Part shown: positions 52,729-62,459 of the stretch, one piece after another
Numbering within the stretch: the first letter of the stretch is position 1
Layout: the number at the start of each line of letters is the position of its first letter
Assembly (NCBI RefSeq): GCF_014696385.1
Contig: NZ_JACJQB010000001.1
Span: 1-64,000, forward strand
Direction: 5' to 3'
DNA length: 64,000 bases
Source of the DNA: Pseudanabaena mucicola FACHB-723
Lineage (GTDB): Bacteria > Cyanobacteriota > Cyanobacteriia > Pseudanabaenales > Pseudanabaenaceae
Notes under the pieces: generated by a model
What the model was told of the DNA's origin: nothing
Databases searched by the model: none
The model's input: only the letters and a program-made list of their open reading frames with translations
Program-made: the position numbers and the translations under genes

Positions 52729-52848
52729 ATGACACAATCATTAAGCAATTTTCTACTCAGCCTTGTTGCAGGTGGTGTAGTTCTTGGTTTGATCTTCGCC
52801 GCAGTGTTGATCGTTAGCCAAAAGGATCGCGTCATTCGTCGTGGTTAA
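52729..52848 (+). CDS. psbX: Photosystem II protein PsbX
   Basis: Small thylakoid subunit of photosystem II, near the QB side of the complex. The 39-residue protein starts MTQSLSNFLLSLVAGGVVLG and has a single membrane helix (about 8-29) then SQKDRVIRRG, matching PsbX length and the family end SQxDxVxR. It precedes ycf66 with a hairpin in between. Confidence 0.9.
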   Translation: MTQSLSNFLLSLVAGGVVLGLIFAAVLIVSQKDRVIRRG

Positions 52849-52869
52849 TTTTCAGCAAATTAGCTAAGT

Positions 52870-52924
52870 AAAGACAAGCAAAATAAAAGCTCCGCTAGAC
52901 GGAGCTTTTATTTTGCTTGTCTTT
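52870..52924. terminator. 55-nt perfect hairpin after psbX
   Basis: AAAGACAAGCAAAATAAAAG then CTCCG pairs perfectly (25 bp) with its inverted copy across CTAGA; the right arm ends GTCTTT. Confidence 0.85.
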
Positions 52925-53070
52925 AGACAAATGTAGGCTAGGCAAAGCCCCATATTGCTATACTGATTGACAAAACTGATGGACAAAAATTGTCTGTCTT
53001 TAAACACCAAATTGCTTATATATTTGGTAATCGCAGCAAAAATGCAGGTATTTAGGAGAAATATAGAGCC

Positions 53071-53838
53071 ATGATCAACATCGGTGGCAACCCGCTAATG
53101 ATTCTTTTGGCAATTGTTGCCGCGTTAGGAGGTGTGGGTTTATATTTTGTACGCAACTTTCGTCCTGAATTAGCCCGCGACCACGACATCTTTTTTTCTG
53201 CGATCGCCCTAGTCTATGGCATCATCCTGCTGGCCTTTAATTTTCGGATGGAAATTACCACACAGCTAGCACAGGTGCTAGTCGTCGGTTTTGCAGGTTG
53301 GTTTGCCGTCGAGTCGCTAGTCTTGCGTCAAGCTCTCGCCAATCAAGCGCGTCGATCCCCCTCTAGTCCGCTCGTTGATGATGAAGAACCGATTGGCTCT
53401 GACTACCGTGTAGAAATTGATCCCACTCGTGAAATTGCCCCTCGCCGCGATCGCGATCCTTCCCGTCGGATGCGTGGCTCCCTTGCCAATAGCGAAGAAG
53501 CCAGTGAACTCCGTGGTGATACCGCCGACTCCCGCCGCTCTTCTCGTCGCCCCAAGCGTGGCAGCGATGATGTAAGTAATAATGACTCAATCATTGATAT
53601 TGACGAAAATGATATTCGTCCCGTCAATCCCAAACGTCGCCCCAAACCTAGCAATCCCAATTCTAATGGCGACAATATGAGTAGCGATCGTCCTAAAAAT
53701 CGTCGTAATCCATCAGACTCAGATAGTCTCAACGATGATGCTGGTAGAAGTACAGCTGCATCTGGGCGCAGACGCAGACCCTCTAGCCGTCCTGCCACAT
53801 ATCCCAACTCCGACATGCCAGAATCAGATGAATTTTAG
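53071..53838 (+). CDS. ycf66: Ycf66-family protein
   Basis: Conserved in cyanobacteria and some plastids; function not established. The 255-residue protein has three hydrophobic segments (PLMILLAIVAALGGVGLYFV; IALVYGIILLAF; LVVGFAGWFAVESLVLRQA) in the first 95 residues, as in the Ycf66 domain, then a long, polar, Arg/Ser/Asp-rich tail without predicted fold. The tail is much longer than the plastid form, as is usual in cyanobacteria. A photosynthetic role is suggested by psbX next door. Confidence 0.88.
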   Translation: MINIGGNPLMILLAIVAALGGVGLYFVRNFRPELARDHDIFFSAIALVYGIILLAFNFRMEITTQLAQVLVVGFAGWFAVESLVLRQALANQARRSPSSPLVDDEEPIGSDYRVEIDPTREIAPRRDRDPSRRMRGSLANSEEASELRGDTADSRRSSRRPKRGSDDVSNNDSIIDIDENDIRPVNPKRRPKPSNPNSNGDNMSSDRPKNRRNPSDSDSLNDDAGRSTAASGRRRRPSSRPATYPNSDMPESDEF

Positions 53839-54046
53839 ATTTTTAGACTAGCAATATTTGCTAGAGTTAAGTCATTGTCATCTTTACATGCCTAGTTCAA
53901 GTAAATTTGAACTAGATCATTTTCTACTCTTTAATAATTACTAGACCTCATGTAAACAAAGAGTCTTCGTAGGGCAAGGACATACTAAACTGTCAATAAG
54001 CCTACAACTTGATTTGATCAACCATTACTTGGGCTTTCGATCAACC

Positions 54047-55654
54047 GTGAGTTATTGCGTTAATCCGAACTGTACTAATCCGAACAACGAACCATTTGCC
54101 ATCACCTGTGCGGCTTGTGGTTCTAATTTAAAGCTGCGAAATCGTTATCGTGCGGCACGTCCTCTCGGTAAGGGTGGTTTTGGCGCAACATTTCTGGCTG
54201 CCGATGAAGGTCTGCCGGGGTTTCCCTCCTGCGTTGTGAAGCAGTTACGCCCTAATACGCAATCCGCAAGTGTCCTCAAAATGGCAAGGGAACTATTTGA
54301 GCGTGAGGCTTCTACCCTTGGCAAAATTGGAAGTCATCCGCAAATTCCACGATTGCTAGATTATTTTGAAGAAGATGGAAATTTTTACCTAGTTCAAGAA
54401 TTTGTTGATGGTGAAACGCTTAAACAGGAATATGAGCGGCGCGGCGTATTTAACGAGATTGAAATTCGCAAAATCCTTTCAGAGATTTTCCCTGTGTTGG
54501 GGTTTATGCATGAGAACGGCGTGATTCACCGTGACATTAAGCCTGCGAATATCATGCGGCGTAAGCAAGATGGGCAACTGGTATTAATTGATTTTGGGGC
54601 AGTTTCTAGTCAAATGAATAAGCCATCGGCGGATGAAGATCCGAGTGGCTTGCTCACTAATTTTGCGATCGGTACACCAGGGTTTGCTCCCCCTGAGCAA
54701 ATGGCAATGCGACCTGTCTATGCCAGTGATCTCTATGCAACGGCGATGAGTTGCTTATATCTAATGACAGGTAGATCGCCAAAGGATTTACCCCATGACC
54801 CCTATACGGGTGAAATTAATTGGAAATCGCAGGTCAAACTCAGCGACCGCTTGCGAGTAGTATTTGAGAAACTACTTCAGCAAGCAGTATCCCAGCGTTT
54901 TCGTTCGGCAGAAGAAGCTTTACGAGCTTTGGAATCGGGTGGCATTCCTGAAGAGCAGCCCAAGTCGGCAATGACACCGCCTGCTAACTATGCGCCCAAT
55001 ATTGTCTCTAGCGCACAAACTCCTAACTCCCGCATTCAGTCACAACAGCGCTATGGGGGTAGTCAGGGGACACAGTTTGATAGTGGCATGATGAACACCC
55101 GTGCGGGAAATAGTCGCGTCGGTGGCACTGGCGAACTGAAAGGTGGCCGCAGGGTGATTGTTGAATACAATCAGGGTAAGCGTAATTTTGCTAATCAAGA
55201 TTATTCCAAGGCGGCCTTTGGTAGCGCCACTTTGTCTGGAATTGTGATGAGTCGCTCTAAGCTCGTTGAGGCAGATTTTTGCAATAGTGATTTGACAGGA
55301 GCGAGCTTTCAGGGTGCAAATTTATCGCAAGCGAAAATGAATGCGGCAAATTTGCGGGATGCCAAAATGCAGCGTTCGGTGTTGATCAAAGCAGATCTTG
55401 GTGGTGCTTCGATGATATTTGCTGATTTACGGGAAGCCAATTTGCAATCCGCCTACATGAGTAAAACTGACTTGTCAGGGGCAAACTTGAGTGGTGCAAA
55501 CTTAAAGGGTGCTTATCTCAATCAAGCAAATTTGAATGGGACAAATCTCTGCGGTGCAGATTTGAAGGGTGCGAGGATTTCTGATGAGCAGTTAGCCCAA
55601 GCAAAAACCAATTGGGGTACGATTCGTCCCGATGGTAGCAAGCGTTTATTTTAA
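54047..55654 (+). CDS. SpkB-like Ser/Thr protein kinase with pentapeptide repeats
   Basis: Eukaryotic-type kinase, 535 residues from a GTG at 54047; a TTG at 54014 is possible but SYCVNPNC fits the family start. The N-terminus has a zinc-ribbon-like C4, C9, C21, C24 motif, as in Synechocystis SpkB. The kinase domain (about 32-310) shows GKGGFGATF, VVKQL, HRDIKPANI near 158, DFGAVS near 180 and the P+1 loop TPGFAPPEQ. The C-terminus (about 400-520) is a pentapeptide-repeat helix (ADLGGASMIFADLREANLQS, SGANLSGANLKGAYLNQANL). SpkB is implicated in oxidative stress; the same role here is inferred. Confidence 0.92.
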   Translation: MSYCVNPNCTNPNNEPFAITCAACGSNLKLRNRYRAARPLGKGGFGATFLAADEGLPGFPSCVVKQLRPNTQSASVLKMARELFEREASTLGKIGSHPQIPRLLDYFEEDGNFYLVQEFVDGETLKQEYERRGVFNEIEIRKILSEIFPVLGFMHENGVIHRDIKPANIMRRKQDGQLVLIDFGAVSSQMNKPSADEDPSGLLTNFAIGTPGFAPPEQMAMRPVYASDLYATAMSCLYLMTGRSPKDLPHDPYTGEINWKSQVKLSDRLRVVFEKLLQQAVSQRFRSAEEALRALESGGIPEEQPKSAMTPPANYAPNIVSSAQTPNSRIQSQQRYGGSQGTQFDSGMMNTRAGNSRVGGTGELKGGRRVIVEYNQGKRNFANQDYSKAAFGSATLSGIVMSRSKLVEADFCNSDLTGASFQGANLSQAKMNAANLRDAKMQRSVLIKADLGGASMIFADLREANLQSAYMSKTDLSGANLSGANLKGAYLNQANLNGTNLCGADLKGARISDEQLAQAKTNWGTIRPDGSKRLF

Positions 55655-55697
55655 TTTTTGACTGGATTTTTTTGACTGAATTTAAGGACATTAATTT

Positions 55698-57056
55698 GTG
55701 AGACTGCCTGATCATCAACTGCTGACAATATTTACTGACTCATTAGGGGCTGATCGGGTGTTTGGCTTTGAGCAGATTGCCCCAAATTTACGCGAGCGCA
55801 TTATTCATAGCCTCACTCCCGATTGTCTCGCCCCAGCCTGTGTAATCTATCCCCAAACGATCGCAGAATTGTCTCAAACGATCGCAATTACCTATGAGTA
55901 TCGTTTGCGGGTGTTACCCTTTGGCAACTCGACTAAATTGGATTGGGGCGGTTTGGTGAGTCGTGCCGATGTAGTGATCAGTACCTCGCGATTGAATCAA
56001 GTAATTGAGCATTGTGTGGGAGATCTGACGGTTACGGTGGAGGCGGGTGTCAACTATCATCACTTGCAAACAGTCCTAGCCAAACAAGGTCAATTTTTAG
56101 CCGTCGATCCGCCCTATGGGGCAAGTGCAACCATTGGCGGTATTTTGGCGACGGCAAGCGCAGGTTCATGGCGACATCGCTACAACAGTGTGCGCGATAT
56201 GTGTTTGGGGATTGAGTTTGTCCGTGCCGATGGTGCGGTGGTCAAGGCGGGTGGGCGCGTAGTCAAAAATGTGGCTGGCTACGACCTGATGAAATTACTT
56301 ACAGGTTCTTACGGTACTTTGGGAATTGCCTCGAAGATTACGTTTCGGCTGTATCCTTTGCCTGAATACAGTCAGATCGTGGTGGTAACAGGTGCGGCGG
56401 ATGCGATCGCAAAAGCACAGCAAACTATTAGTACCTCGGTGCTGACACCGACAGCTTGTGATTTGTTGTCGGCATCTGTGATCGCAAATCTTGGTTTAGG
56501 GCAAGGTACGGGCTTAGTGCTGCAATTTGCGAGCCTCAAGGCGAGTGTGATCGAGCAGTGCGATCGCGTCATCAATCTTGCCAAGGAATTAAATTTAGAA
56601 GTCCAAGTCCTTGAGGATACTCACAAATTTTGGCAATTGCTAGAGATGTTGATCTGGCAAGAGCAAATTCGCCATTTGCCGAAACCTAATGAAAACAATC
56701 ATGCTGTGGTTTGTAAGCTGGGTGTACTGCCCTTTACCGCAGTGACGTTACTAACTGAATGCGAACAAATTTTTGAGCAGCAATCCTATTATTTGCAGAT
56801 TCATGCGGGTAGTGGCTTGGGAGTTTTGCGAATAGAAAATGGTCAAGATTTAACTGCGATCGCCAAACAAATTGCTCAGGTAAGAAGTATTGCCGAATCC
56901 CATAGTGGTTTTCTAAGCATTCTTGAAGCGCCCCATGAATTGAAATTTAACGCCAACGTTTGGGGCTATACAGGCAATGCTAGTGATCTGATGGGCAAGA
57001 TTCGCCAACAGTTTGATTCGAGTAGCTTACTCAGTCCAGACCGTATGTTTTCATAA
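55698..57056 (+). CDS. glcE: Glycolate dehydrogenase, FAD-binding subunit GlcE
   Basis: FAD-binding subunit of the GlcDEF glycolate dehydrogenase, which oxidises photorespiratory glycolate to glyoxylate. The 452-residue protein (GTG start, 55698) has the PCMH-type FAD domain: RVLPFGNSTKLDWGG, VEAGVNYHHLQTVLAKQGQF, PYGASATIGGILATASAGSWRHRY and GRVVKNVAGYDLMKLLTGSYGTLG. It is shorter than GlcD. glcF follows after 61 bp; glcD is not in the window. Confidence 0.92.
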   Translation: MRLPDHQLLTIFTDSLGADRVFGFEQIAPNLRERIIHSLTPDCLAPACVIYPQTIAELSQTIAITYEYRLRVLPFGNSTKLDWGGLVSRADVVISTSRLNQVIEHCVGDLTVTVEAGVNYHHLQTVLAKQGQFLAVDPPYGASATIGGILATASAGSWRHRYNSVRDMCLGIEFVRADGAVVKAGGRVVKNVAGYDLMKLLTGSYGTLGIASKITFRLYPLPEYSQIVVVTGAADAIAKAQQTISTSVLTPTACDLLSASVIANLGLGQGTGLVLQFASLKASVIEQCDRVINLAKELNLEVQVLEDTHKFWQLLEMLIWQEQIRHLPKPNENNHAVVCKLGVLPFTAVTLLTECEQIFEQQSYYLQIHAGSGLGVLRIENGQDLTAIAKQIAQVRSIAESHSGFLSILEAPHELKFNANVWGYTGNASDLMGKIRQQFDSSSLLSPDRMFS

Positions 57057-57117
57057 TCTTTTTATAGTCTTTTTGATATTTTTCGTGATCAACTTTTAGC
57101 TAATAAGTACCTTAACT

Positions 57118-58491
57118 ATGCAAGTTTCCGAGCAAATTTCCGATCAACCAAATTTCGATCAAAATTTCGATCAAATCCTATCAACAGTAACTTTTGACAG
57201 CAAAAATCCACCTAATCCTGAATTAATCGATGCCTGTGTGCATTGTGGGTTTTGCCTGTCAACCTGCCCTAGCTATCGGGTTATTGGTAAAGAAACTGAT
57301 TCGCCAAGAGGTCGCATCTACTTGATGGATGGCATTAATGAGGGCGACATTCCGCTATCGCCTGCGATCGCAGGGCATTTTGATTCTTGCTTAGGGTGTT
57401 TAGCCTGCGTGACCACTTGCCCATCAGGAGTACAGTATGACCAATTGATTGAGGCAACTCGCGCTCAGGTCGAGCGTAACCATTTGCGATCGCTACCTGA
57501 AAAACTATTGCGGCAATTTATCTTCTCAACTTTTCCCTATCCCAATCGTCTGCGCGTCCTGCTTGCGCCCCTTTTGGTTTATCAGAAACTAGGCTTGCAG
57601 AAATTATTGCGATCGACGGGTTGGCTAGAGCAGTTTTTGCCTAAACAAATCAAAGCCATGGAATCGGTATTACCGACCTTAACCACTCAAGCTTTTCAGG
57701 ATACTCTTCCTGAATTGATCGCAGCCAAAGGTGAACGGCGCTATCGGGTCGGGATGTTATTAGGCTGTGTGCAGCGCGTATTTTTGCCAGAGGTAAATAA
57801 TGCGACGGTGCGGGTATTGACTGCCAATGGTTGTGAAGTGGTTGTTCCCAAATTGCAAGGATGTTGTGGCGCATTGTCCCATCACCAAGGTCAGGAAGCG
57901 CAAACCCTAGAACTGGCTAAGCAAACTATTGATGCTTTTGCGGACTTAAATCTTGATGCCGTGGTGATTAATGCTTCGGGTTGTGGACATACGCTCAAGG
58001 AATATGGTCATATTCTCAAAGATGATCCGCACTATGCCGAGAAAGCCAAGTTATTTTCGGCAAAAGTGAAGGATGTCCAAGAGTTTCTCGATAAGGTGGG
58101 ATTAACGGCGAAGATGTCGCCTTTGCAAGAGCAACCATTGACGATCGCTTATCAAGATGCTTGTCATATGCTGCATGGACAGAAAATCAGCCTCGAACCA
58201 AGGCGTTTACTACGTCAAATTCCCAATGTGCAACTTCGCGAATCCGTGGATGCTTCGCTCTGTTGTGGCAGTGCGGGCATCTACAATATTTTGCAACCCG
58301 AAGTCGGGCATGAACTGGGTGAGCAGAAAGTGACCAACCTCACCGATACAGGCGCTCAGTTGATTGCTTCGGCAAATGTTGGCTGTATTACCCAAATTCG
58401 TAAGCATTTGCAGTTGCAGGGTCACAAGACGCTATTAATGCACCCCATGGAAATATTAGATTATTCAATTCGCGGTCAAAAGCTTGAATGA
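57118..58491 (+). CDS. glcF: Glycolate dehydrogenase, iron-sulfur subunit GlcF
   Basis: Electron-transfer subunit partnered with GlcE. The 457-residue protein has two 4Fe-4S motifs, CVHCGFCLSTCP near residue 39 and CLGCLACVTTCP near 90, and two CCG domains (LQGCCGALSHHQGQ near 245; SLCCGSAGIYNIL near 380) typical of heterodisulfide-reductase-like subunits. GKETDSPRGRIYL is a GlcF signature. The last 16 bp overlap the 3' end of convergent menE. Confidence 0.93.
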   Translation: MQVSEQISDQPNFDQNFDQILSTVTFDSKNPPNPELIDACVHCGFCLSTCPSYRVIGKETDSPRGRIYLMDGINEGDIPLSPAIAGHFDSCLGCLACVTTCPSGVQYDQLIEATRAQVERNHLRSLPEKLLRQFIFSTFPYPNRLRVLLAPLLVYQKLGLQKLLRSTGWLEQFLPKQIKAMESVLPTLTTQAFQDTLPELIAAKGERRYRVGMLLGCVQRVFLPEVNNATVRVLTANGCEVVVPKLQGCCGALSHHQGQEAQTLELAKQTIDAFADLNLDAVVINASGCGHTLKEYGHILKDDPHYAEKAKLFSAKVKDVQEFLDKVGLTAKMSPLQEQPLTIAYQDACHMLHGQKISLEPRRLLRQIPNVQLRESVDASLCCGSAGIYNILQPEVGHELGEQKVTNLTDTGAQLIASANVGCITQIRKHLQLQGHKTLLMHPMEILDYSIRGQKLE

Positions 58492-60008
58492 TCCAAAGAA
58501 TCTCGCAACCTGTTACGGATTTCTTGCCGCAATAATTTGCCTGAAGCGGTTTTCGGTAAAGACTTCCAGACACTAACTAGCTTAGGTAATTTGTATCTGG
58601 CTAAGGACTTTTGTTCGCAAAAAGTTCTCACGGCAGCTAGCGATAAATCCTCTGAGGACACAATTACTGCCGCTACACTTTCACCCCAATCGCGATCGCA
58701 AATTCCCACCACACAAGCCTCACTAATTGCAGGATGGGACAACAAAATCGTTTCGATTTCGTGGGGATAAATATTCTCGCCGCCACTAATAATCAAGTCA
58801 TTACGGCGGCTGACCACATAGAGATATCCCTCCGCATCCAGATAGCCAAGATCGCCTGTATATAGCCAACCATCTTGGATTGCGTCAGGCTGACGATGAT
58901 TAAGATAGCCTGACATCACACTCGCACCTTGGACAAGAATTTGTCCGATTTTACCTTGGGACATTTCCTGCTGCGGATTATCAATATCGACAATGCGAAT
59001 CCGATTGCCCAACAGTGGCAAGCCTGATGAGCCAAGCTTAGTCGCAACTTGATCGGGCGAAAGTGTCGTTATTTGGGAAGCAGTTTCGGTCATGCCATAG
59101 GTGGGCATAATTGGTAAATTTAACTGCTGACAACGCTCTATCAGTTCATCACTTACAGGCGCACCACCTAATAAAATGGCTCGTAATTGCTGAAGATTTT
59201 GCCATTGATCATGTTGCAATAATCTGATCAGCATTGTGGGGACTAGCGAGATGATCGTAACTCTACATTCTGCGATCGCATCCAAAACCATCTGCTCATC
59301 AAACCTTGGTAATAGCGTCAAGGTCGTCCCATTAATCACACTTCGCCACGCAATTGCCAGCCCCCCAACATGAAACAACGGCATACATAGCAACCAATTA
59401 TCAGATGGCTCAATTCCTAAATGCAGAGCCGATGCGATCGCACTATGAAAGTGATTGCCATAGGTTAAGGGAACTCCCTTCGGCTTACCCGTTGTCCCCG
59501 ATGTATAGAAAATCCCCTGCACATCAGCTAAGTTGATATCTTGAGGAAATTCCCTCGCCGAAAGCGAGGGAATTTCCTCGCACTTCACTGTAAAAGTTAG
59601 CGTTTGGTCAACTTCTACAATTTGCACTTGATTCTTTGTGGTTTGATCTTGCTGAAAACCCGACGCGATCACATTTGTGACTTGATCGCACAGTAAGTAT
59701 TTTGCTTGACTATCTTCTATTTGCCAACTTAACTCCGCAGCAGTGAGGCGAATATTCAGAAAAATAGCAACCGCCCCACACTTATTCAGGGCATGAACCA
59801 GCATGATATATCGCGGATGGTTATTGAGCAGCAAGCCAACTCGATCGCCTGAGCCAATCCCCTGCGATCGCAAAAATGCCACCCATTGATCGACCTCTTG
59901 ATTTAGCTCCGAGTATGTCCAAGATTTATTGCAATCTGATTTAAATATAATTGCGATCGCATCTTTTTTCTGGACAGCCCGTTGTGATAACCAATTGGGA
60001 AATTTCAT
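58476..60008 (-). CDS. menE: o-Succinylbenzoate-CoA ligase
   Basis: ANL-family adenylating enzyme; MenE activates o-succinylbenzoate in phylloquinone synthesis, the quinone of photosystem I. The 510-residue protein has YTSGTTGKPKGVPLTYGN near residue 170 (A3 motif), PTYGMTETASQI near 305, YTGDLGYLDAEGYLYVVSRRND near 385 and the catalytic lysine region PKTASGKLLRQEI near 490. Other acyl-CoA ligases share these motifs, but size and absence of other lipid genes favour MenE. Its 3' end overlaps glcF. Confidence 0.82.
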   Translation of the reverse strand: MKFPNWLSQRAVQKKDAIAIIFKSDCNKSWTYSELNQEVDQWVAFLRSQGIGSGDRVGLLLNNHPRYIMLVHALNKCGAVAIFLNIRLTAAELSWQIEDSQAKYLLCDQVTNVIASGFQQDQTTKNQVQIVEVDQTLTFTVKCEEIPSLSAREFPQDINLADVQGIFYTSGTTGKPKGVPLTYGNHFHSAIASALHLGIEPSDNWLLCMPLFHVGGLAIAWRSVINGTTLTLLPRFDEQMVLDAIAECRVTIISLVPTMLIRLLQHDQWQNLQQLRAILLGGAPVSDELIERCQQLNLPIMPTYGMTETASQITTLSPDQVATKLGSSGLPLLGNRIRIVDIDNPQQEMSQGKIGQILVQGASVMSGYLNHRQPDAIQDGWLYTGDLGYLDAEGYLYVVSRRNDLIISGGENIYPHEIETILLSHPAISEACVVGICDRDWGESVAAVIVSSEDLSLAAVRTFCEQKSLARYKLPKLVSVWKSLPKTASGKLLRQEIRNRLRDSLDHSSF

Positions 60009-60080
60009 AATTACCGCGATATGATAGGTAGCGTGGCAAGTTTAAAACCCACATTAACTATCATAAAATTTTATGGAGTA

Positions 60081-60461
60081 ATGGCAATGAATCCATTTGG
60101 TGGCATCGTCCAAAAAGCTTTTTATCTAGGCATGGGTTTAGCAACAGTTGCGGGTGAAAAAGCAGGCGAAACCCTAAATGAACTGCGGACTCAGGCCAGC
60201 AAACTTGCCGATGAACTAGTCGAACGCGGTGAAATGACCACCGAAGAAGCACGCAAGTTTGTCGATGACTTAGTTCGTAATTCGCAAAAGCCTATTGCTG
60301 AAACCAAAAACACTTCTAATTCCAGTGATGCACCTCGGACAATCTCCATCGATGATGAAGATGATGCTAGCTCTGAGTCCAATGCTGAGCCAAATAATGT
60401 TGATGACCTCAAGAGCAAGGTTGAAGCTTTACAAGAAGAACTGAGGCGTTTACAAAAATAA
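60081..60461 (+). CDS. Small phasin-like coiled-coil protein
   Basis: The 126-residue protein has an N-terminal helix NPFGGIVQKAFYLGMGLATV, an amphipathic coiled part with ERGEMTTEEARKFVDDLV (about 15-75), an acidic Ser-rich linker and a leucine-zipper-like C-terminus (DDLKSKVEALQEELRRLQK). The layout is like small phasin-family or polyhydroxyalkanoate-granule-type proteins, but no phaC/phaE gene is here; function open. ATG at 60081 is chosen; a further ATG two codons on and a longer frame from 60021 exist. It is divergent from menE. Confidence 0.7.
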   Translation: MAMNPFGGIVQKAFYLGMGLATVAGEKAGETLNELRTQASKLADELVERGEMTTEEARKFVDDLVRNSQKPIAETKNTSNSSDAPRTISIDDEDDASSESNAEPNNVDDLKSKVEALQEELRRLQK

Positions 60462-60533
60462 TCTAAAGTTTTTGCTGATTTTTGATATTGGCACAGAAAA
60501 TAATTGTGTCTTCAAAACGATCAGTAAAGCATT

Positions 60534-62150
60534 ATGCGTAAAATCTTCACTGTGCCGATCGCATCTTGCGTGCTATTTTTAAGTGTTTTTGCTGTCTCTA
60601 CATCCCTACCTATAAACAACATCCTTGCATGGGCTAATTCTTCTACATCTCAAATATCTGAAGAATCTGGACTCCTCAATCAAGCACAGCAATATCTTGA
60701 AGTCAGTCAAAATTTGAAGGCATTTGAGATCTACAAACAGGCTTTAAAGCTTTATCAAAAACTGGGAGATACCAAAGGTCAAGCTCTTGCTTATATTGGT
60801 ATGGGCAATGCCTATTACAGTCATGAGCAGCTATTTCCCCTAGCCACAACGCGAGTTAATGTTTTTGGTGATTTTAGCCTTATGGAGGGTGAAAAGTCTT
60901 TCCGAGAAGCTCTTTATCTTGCTAAGAAAATCAAGAATACTCAATTAGAAGCTCAAGCTTTAGCGGGCATCGGTCGAGCGATAGATCGACTGAGCATGTA
61001 TGACAGGGCTATCAGCTACTATGAACAGGCTTTGAGCATTACGAGGCAAATAGGCGATCGCAAATTAGAGGGCAGGCTATTAAACTATATTGGCGAATCT
61101 CGAATTGAGCGTTCAGATCTACTCAACACAGCGAACTATCACCAACAAGCAGTCACAATTGCTCAAGAAAGCGGAGATCAACAAGGGGAGGCGCTTGCTC
61201 TACAATCCCTTTGCCGACTGTATCGCTACCGCTCCGACTATGAAGTAGTGAATAAAACGAATAAGGCTGGAGCTATGCAAAAGCAAGCAAAACAATACTG
61301 TCAAAAGGCTCTAGCGATTTTTAAACAGGTGAATGACTCTTCTCGATCAATTAATGTATTGAGATCTTTAGCATCGGAATATAAAGACTTAGTCAATCCT
61401 CAAGAATCTATTGGCTATTATCAACAGATTTTAGCGATCGCAAAAAGTAATAACGATAGGCAAGAAGTCAAAAGTACATTAACAATTTTAGGTAATAGTT
61501 ATGAAGAACTAAATGAATATCAACAAGCAATTGACTACTACTTACAAGCATTAAATCTTTTTCAACCTGCTGAAATAAATGATCTTGATGCCTACTATGT
61601 ATACAAGTATCTGGGTCGCAGCTACGTTTATCTAAACCAGTATCAGATCGCTATTAGTTACTATCAAAAGGCTTTAACAATTGCTCAGGATTATAGAAAG
61701 CAAAACAATGAAGAATATTTCTTCTATGAGCGGGAAATCTTGTCTGATCTAGCTGATGCCTATTACGGTCAAAATGATTTTCATAAAGCTGTGGAATTTT
61801 ATGGGAATAGTCTTGCATTGTACAAAGACAGCAGTGACGAAGAAATGAGGGGATATCTTTTATGTAGCTTAGGAGTATCCCAATATGGCTTAGGAAATTA
61901 TCAACTAGCAATCGCCAATTACCTAGCTAGTCTAAAAATTTACCAAAGCTTAACCATGCCAAAAGAGCAAGCAGTCTTACTTGCTAATTTAGGAGAGGCA
62001 TGGTTTGCCTATGGCGAATATCAAAAATCGATTGATGCTTATCAAAAAGCATTGTTAATCTATCAACAGTTGGATGACCGTGATGCAGCAATACAATTAA
62101 CATCCGAAATTAAAAAGGTCACAGATACTCTTGTCAATAAGAAGAGTTAA
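60534..62150 (+). CDS. Exported TPR-repeat protein
   Basis: The 538-residue protein has a signal peptide (MRKIFTVPIASCVLFLSVFA, likely cut near AWA) and about ten TPR units from residue 45 to the end, e.g. GQALAYIGMGNAYYSHEQ, AISYYEQALSITRQIGDRKL, QAIDYYLQALNLFQ and KSIDAYQKALLIYQQLDD. No CHAT or kinase domain follows, unlike many cyanobacterial TPR proteins. A scaffold role outside the cytoplasm is probable; partner unknown. Confidence 0.85.
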   Translation: MRKIFTVPIASCVLFLSVFAVSTSLPINNILAWANSSTSQISEESGLLNQAQQYLEVSQNLKAFEIYKQALKLYQKLGDTKGQALAYIGMGNAYYSHEQLFPLATTRVNVFGDFSLMEGEKSFREALYLAKKIKNTQLEAQALAGIGRAIDRLSMYDRAISYYEQALSITRQIGDRKLEGRLLNYIGESRIERSDLLNTANYHQQAVTIAQESGDQQGEALALQSLCRLYRYRSDYEVVNKTNKAGAMQKQAKQYCQKALAIFKQVNDSSRSINVLRSLASEYKDLVNPQESIGYYQQILAIAKSNNDRQEVKSTLTILGNSYEELNEYQQAIDYYLQALNLFQPAEINDLDAYYVYKYLGRSYVYLNQYQIAISYYQKALTIAQDYRKQNNEEYFFYEREILSDLADAYYGQNDFHKAVEFYGNSLALYKDSSDEEMRGYLLCSLGVSQYGLGNYQLAIANYLASLKIYQSLTMPKEQAVLLANLGEAWFAYGEYQKSIDAYQKALLIYQQLDDRDAAIQLTSEIKKVTDTLVNKKS

Positions 62151-62307
62151 CCCCAGACTTTGTAGGGACATACTACAGCAACACGATTTTTACTAATGAG
62201 AGCAGAAATCCAAGGTGCAAGTGGTGGTGCGAAGAGATATCAGAAATTCAGTACATGCTTTCTCCTGTTTCACTATTTTTGTCTGACCTATCAGCCAGTA
62301 ATAATGC

Positions 62308-62313
62308 TATAAT
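62308..62313 (+). promoter_or_regulatory. -10 box of tRNA-Thr promoter
   Basis: TGCTATAAT, an extended -10, 18 bp before the tRNA. The -35 region is weak (CTGACC at 62283). The -10 matches that of the tRNA-Cys promoter at 50809. Confidence 0.5.
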
Positions 62314-62331
62314 TGCATTCGCTAAATTATT

Positions 62332-62403
62332 GCCGATGTAGCACAGGGGTAGTGCAGCTGATTCGTAATCAGCAGGCCGTGAGTTCAAATCTCATCATCG
62401 GCT
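62332..62403 (+). tRNA. tRNA-Thr (CGT)
   Basis: Acceptor stem GCCGATG (62332-62338) pairs with CATCGGC (62396-62402), discriminator T. Anticodon loop TTCGTAA gives CGT; T-loop GTTCAAATC. CCA is not encoded. Confidence 0.95.
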
Positions 62404-62409
62404 TATAGA

Positions 62410-62452
62410 AAAAAAGAGGGAGGAATCACTTTGCGATTCCTCCCTCTTTTTT
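62410..62452. terminator. Bidirectional terminator between tRNA-Thr and ssb
   Basis: AAAAAAGAGGGAGGAATCAC-TTT- and inverted copy, 20-bp stem with one mismatch, and A/T-runs at both sides. Confidence 0.88.
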
Positions 62453-62459
62453 GTTGGGC

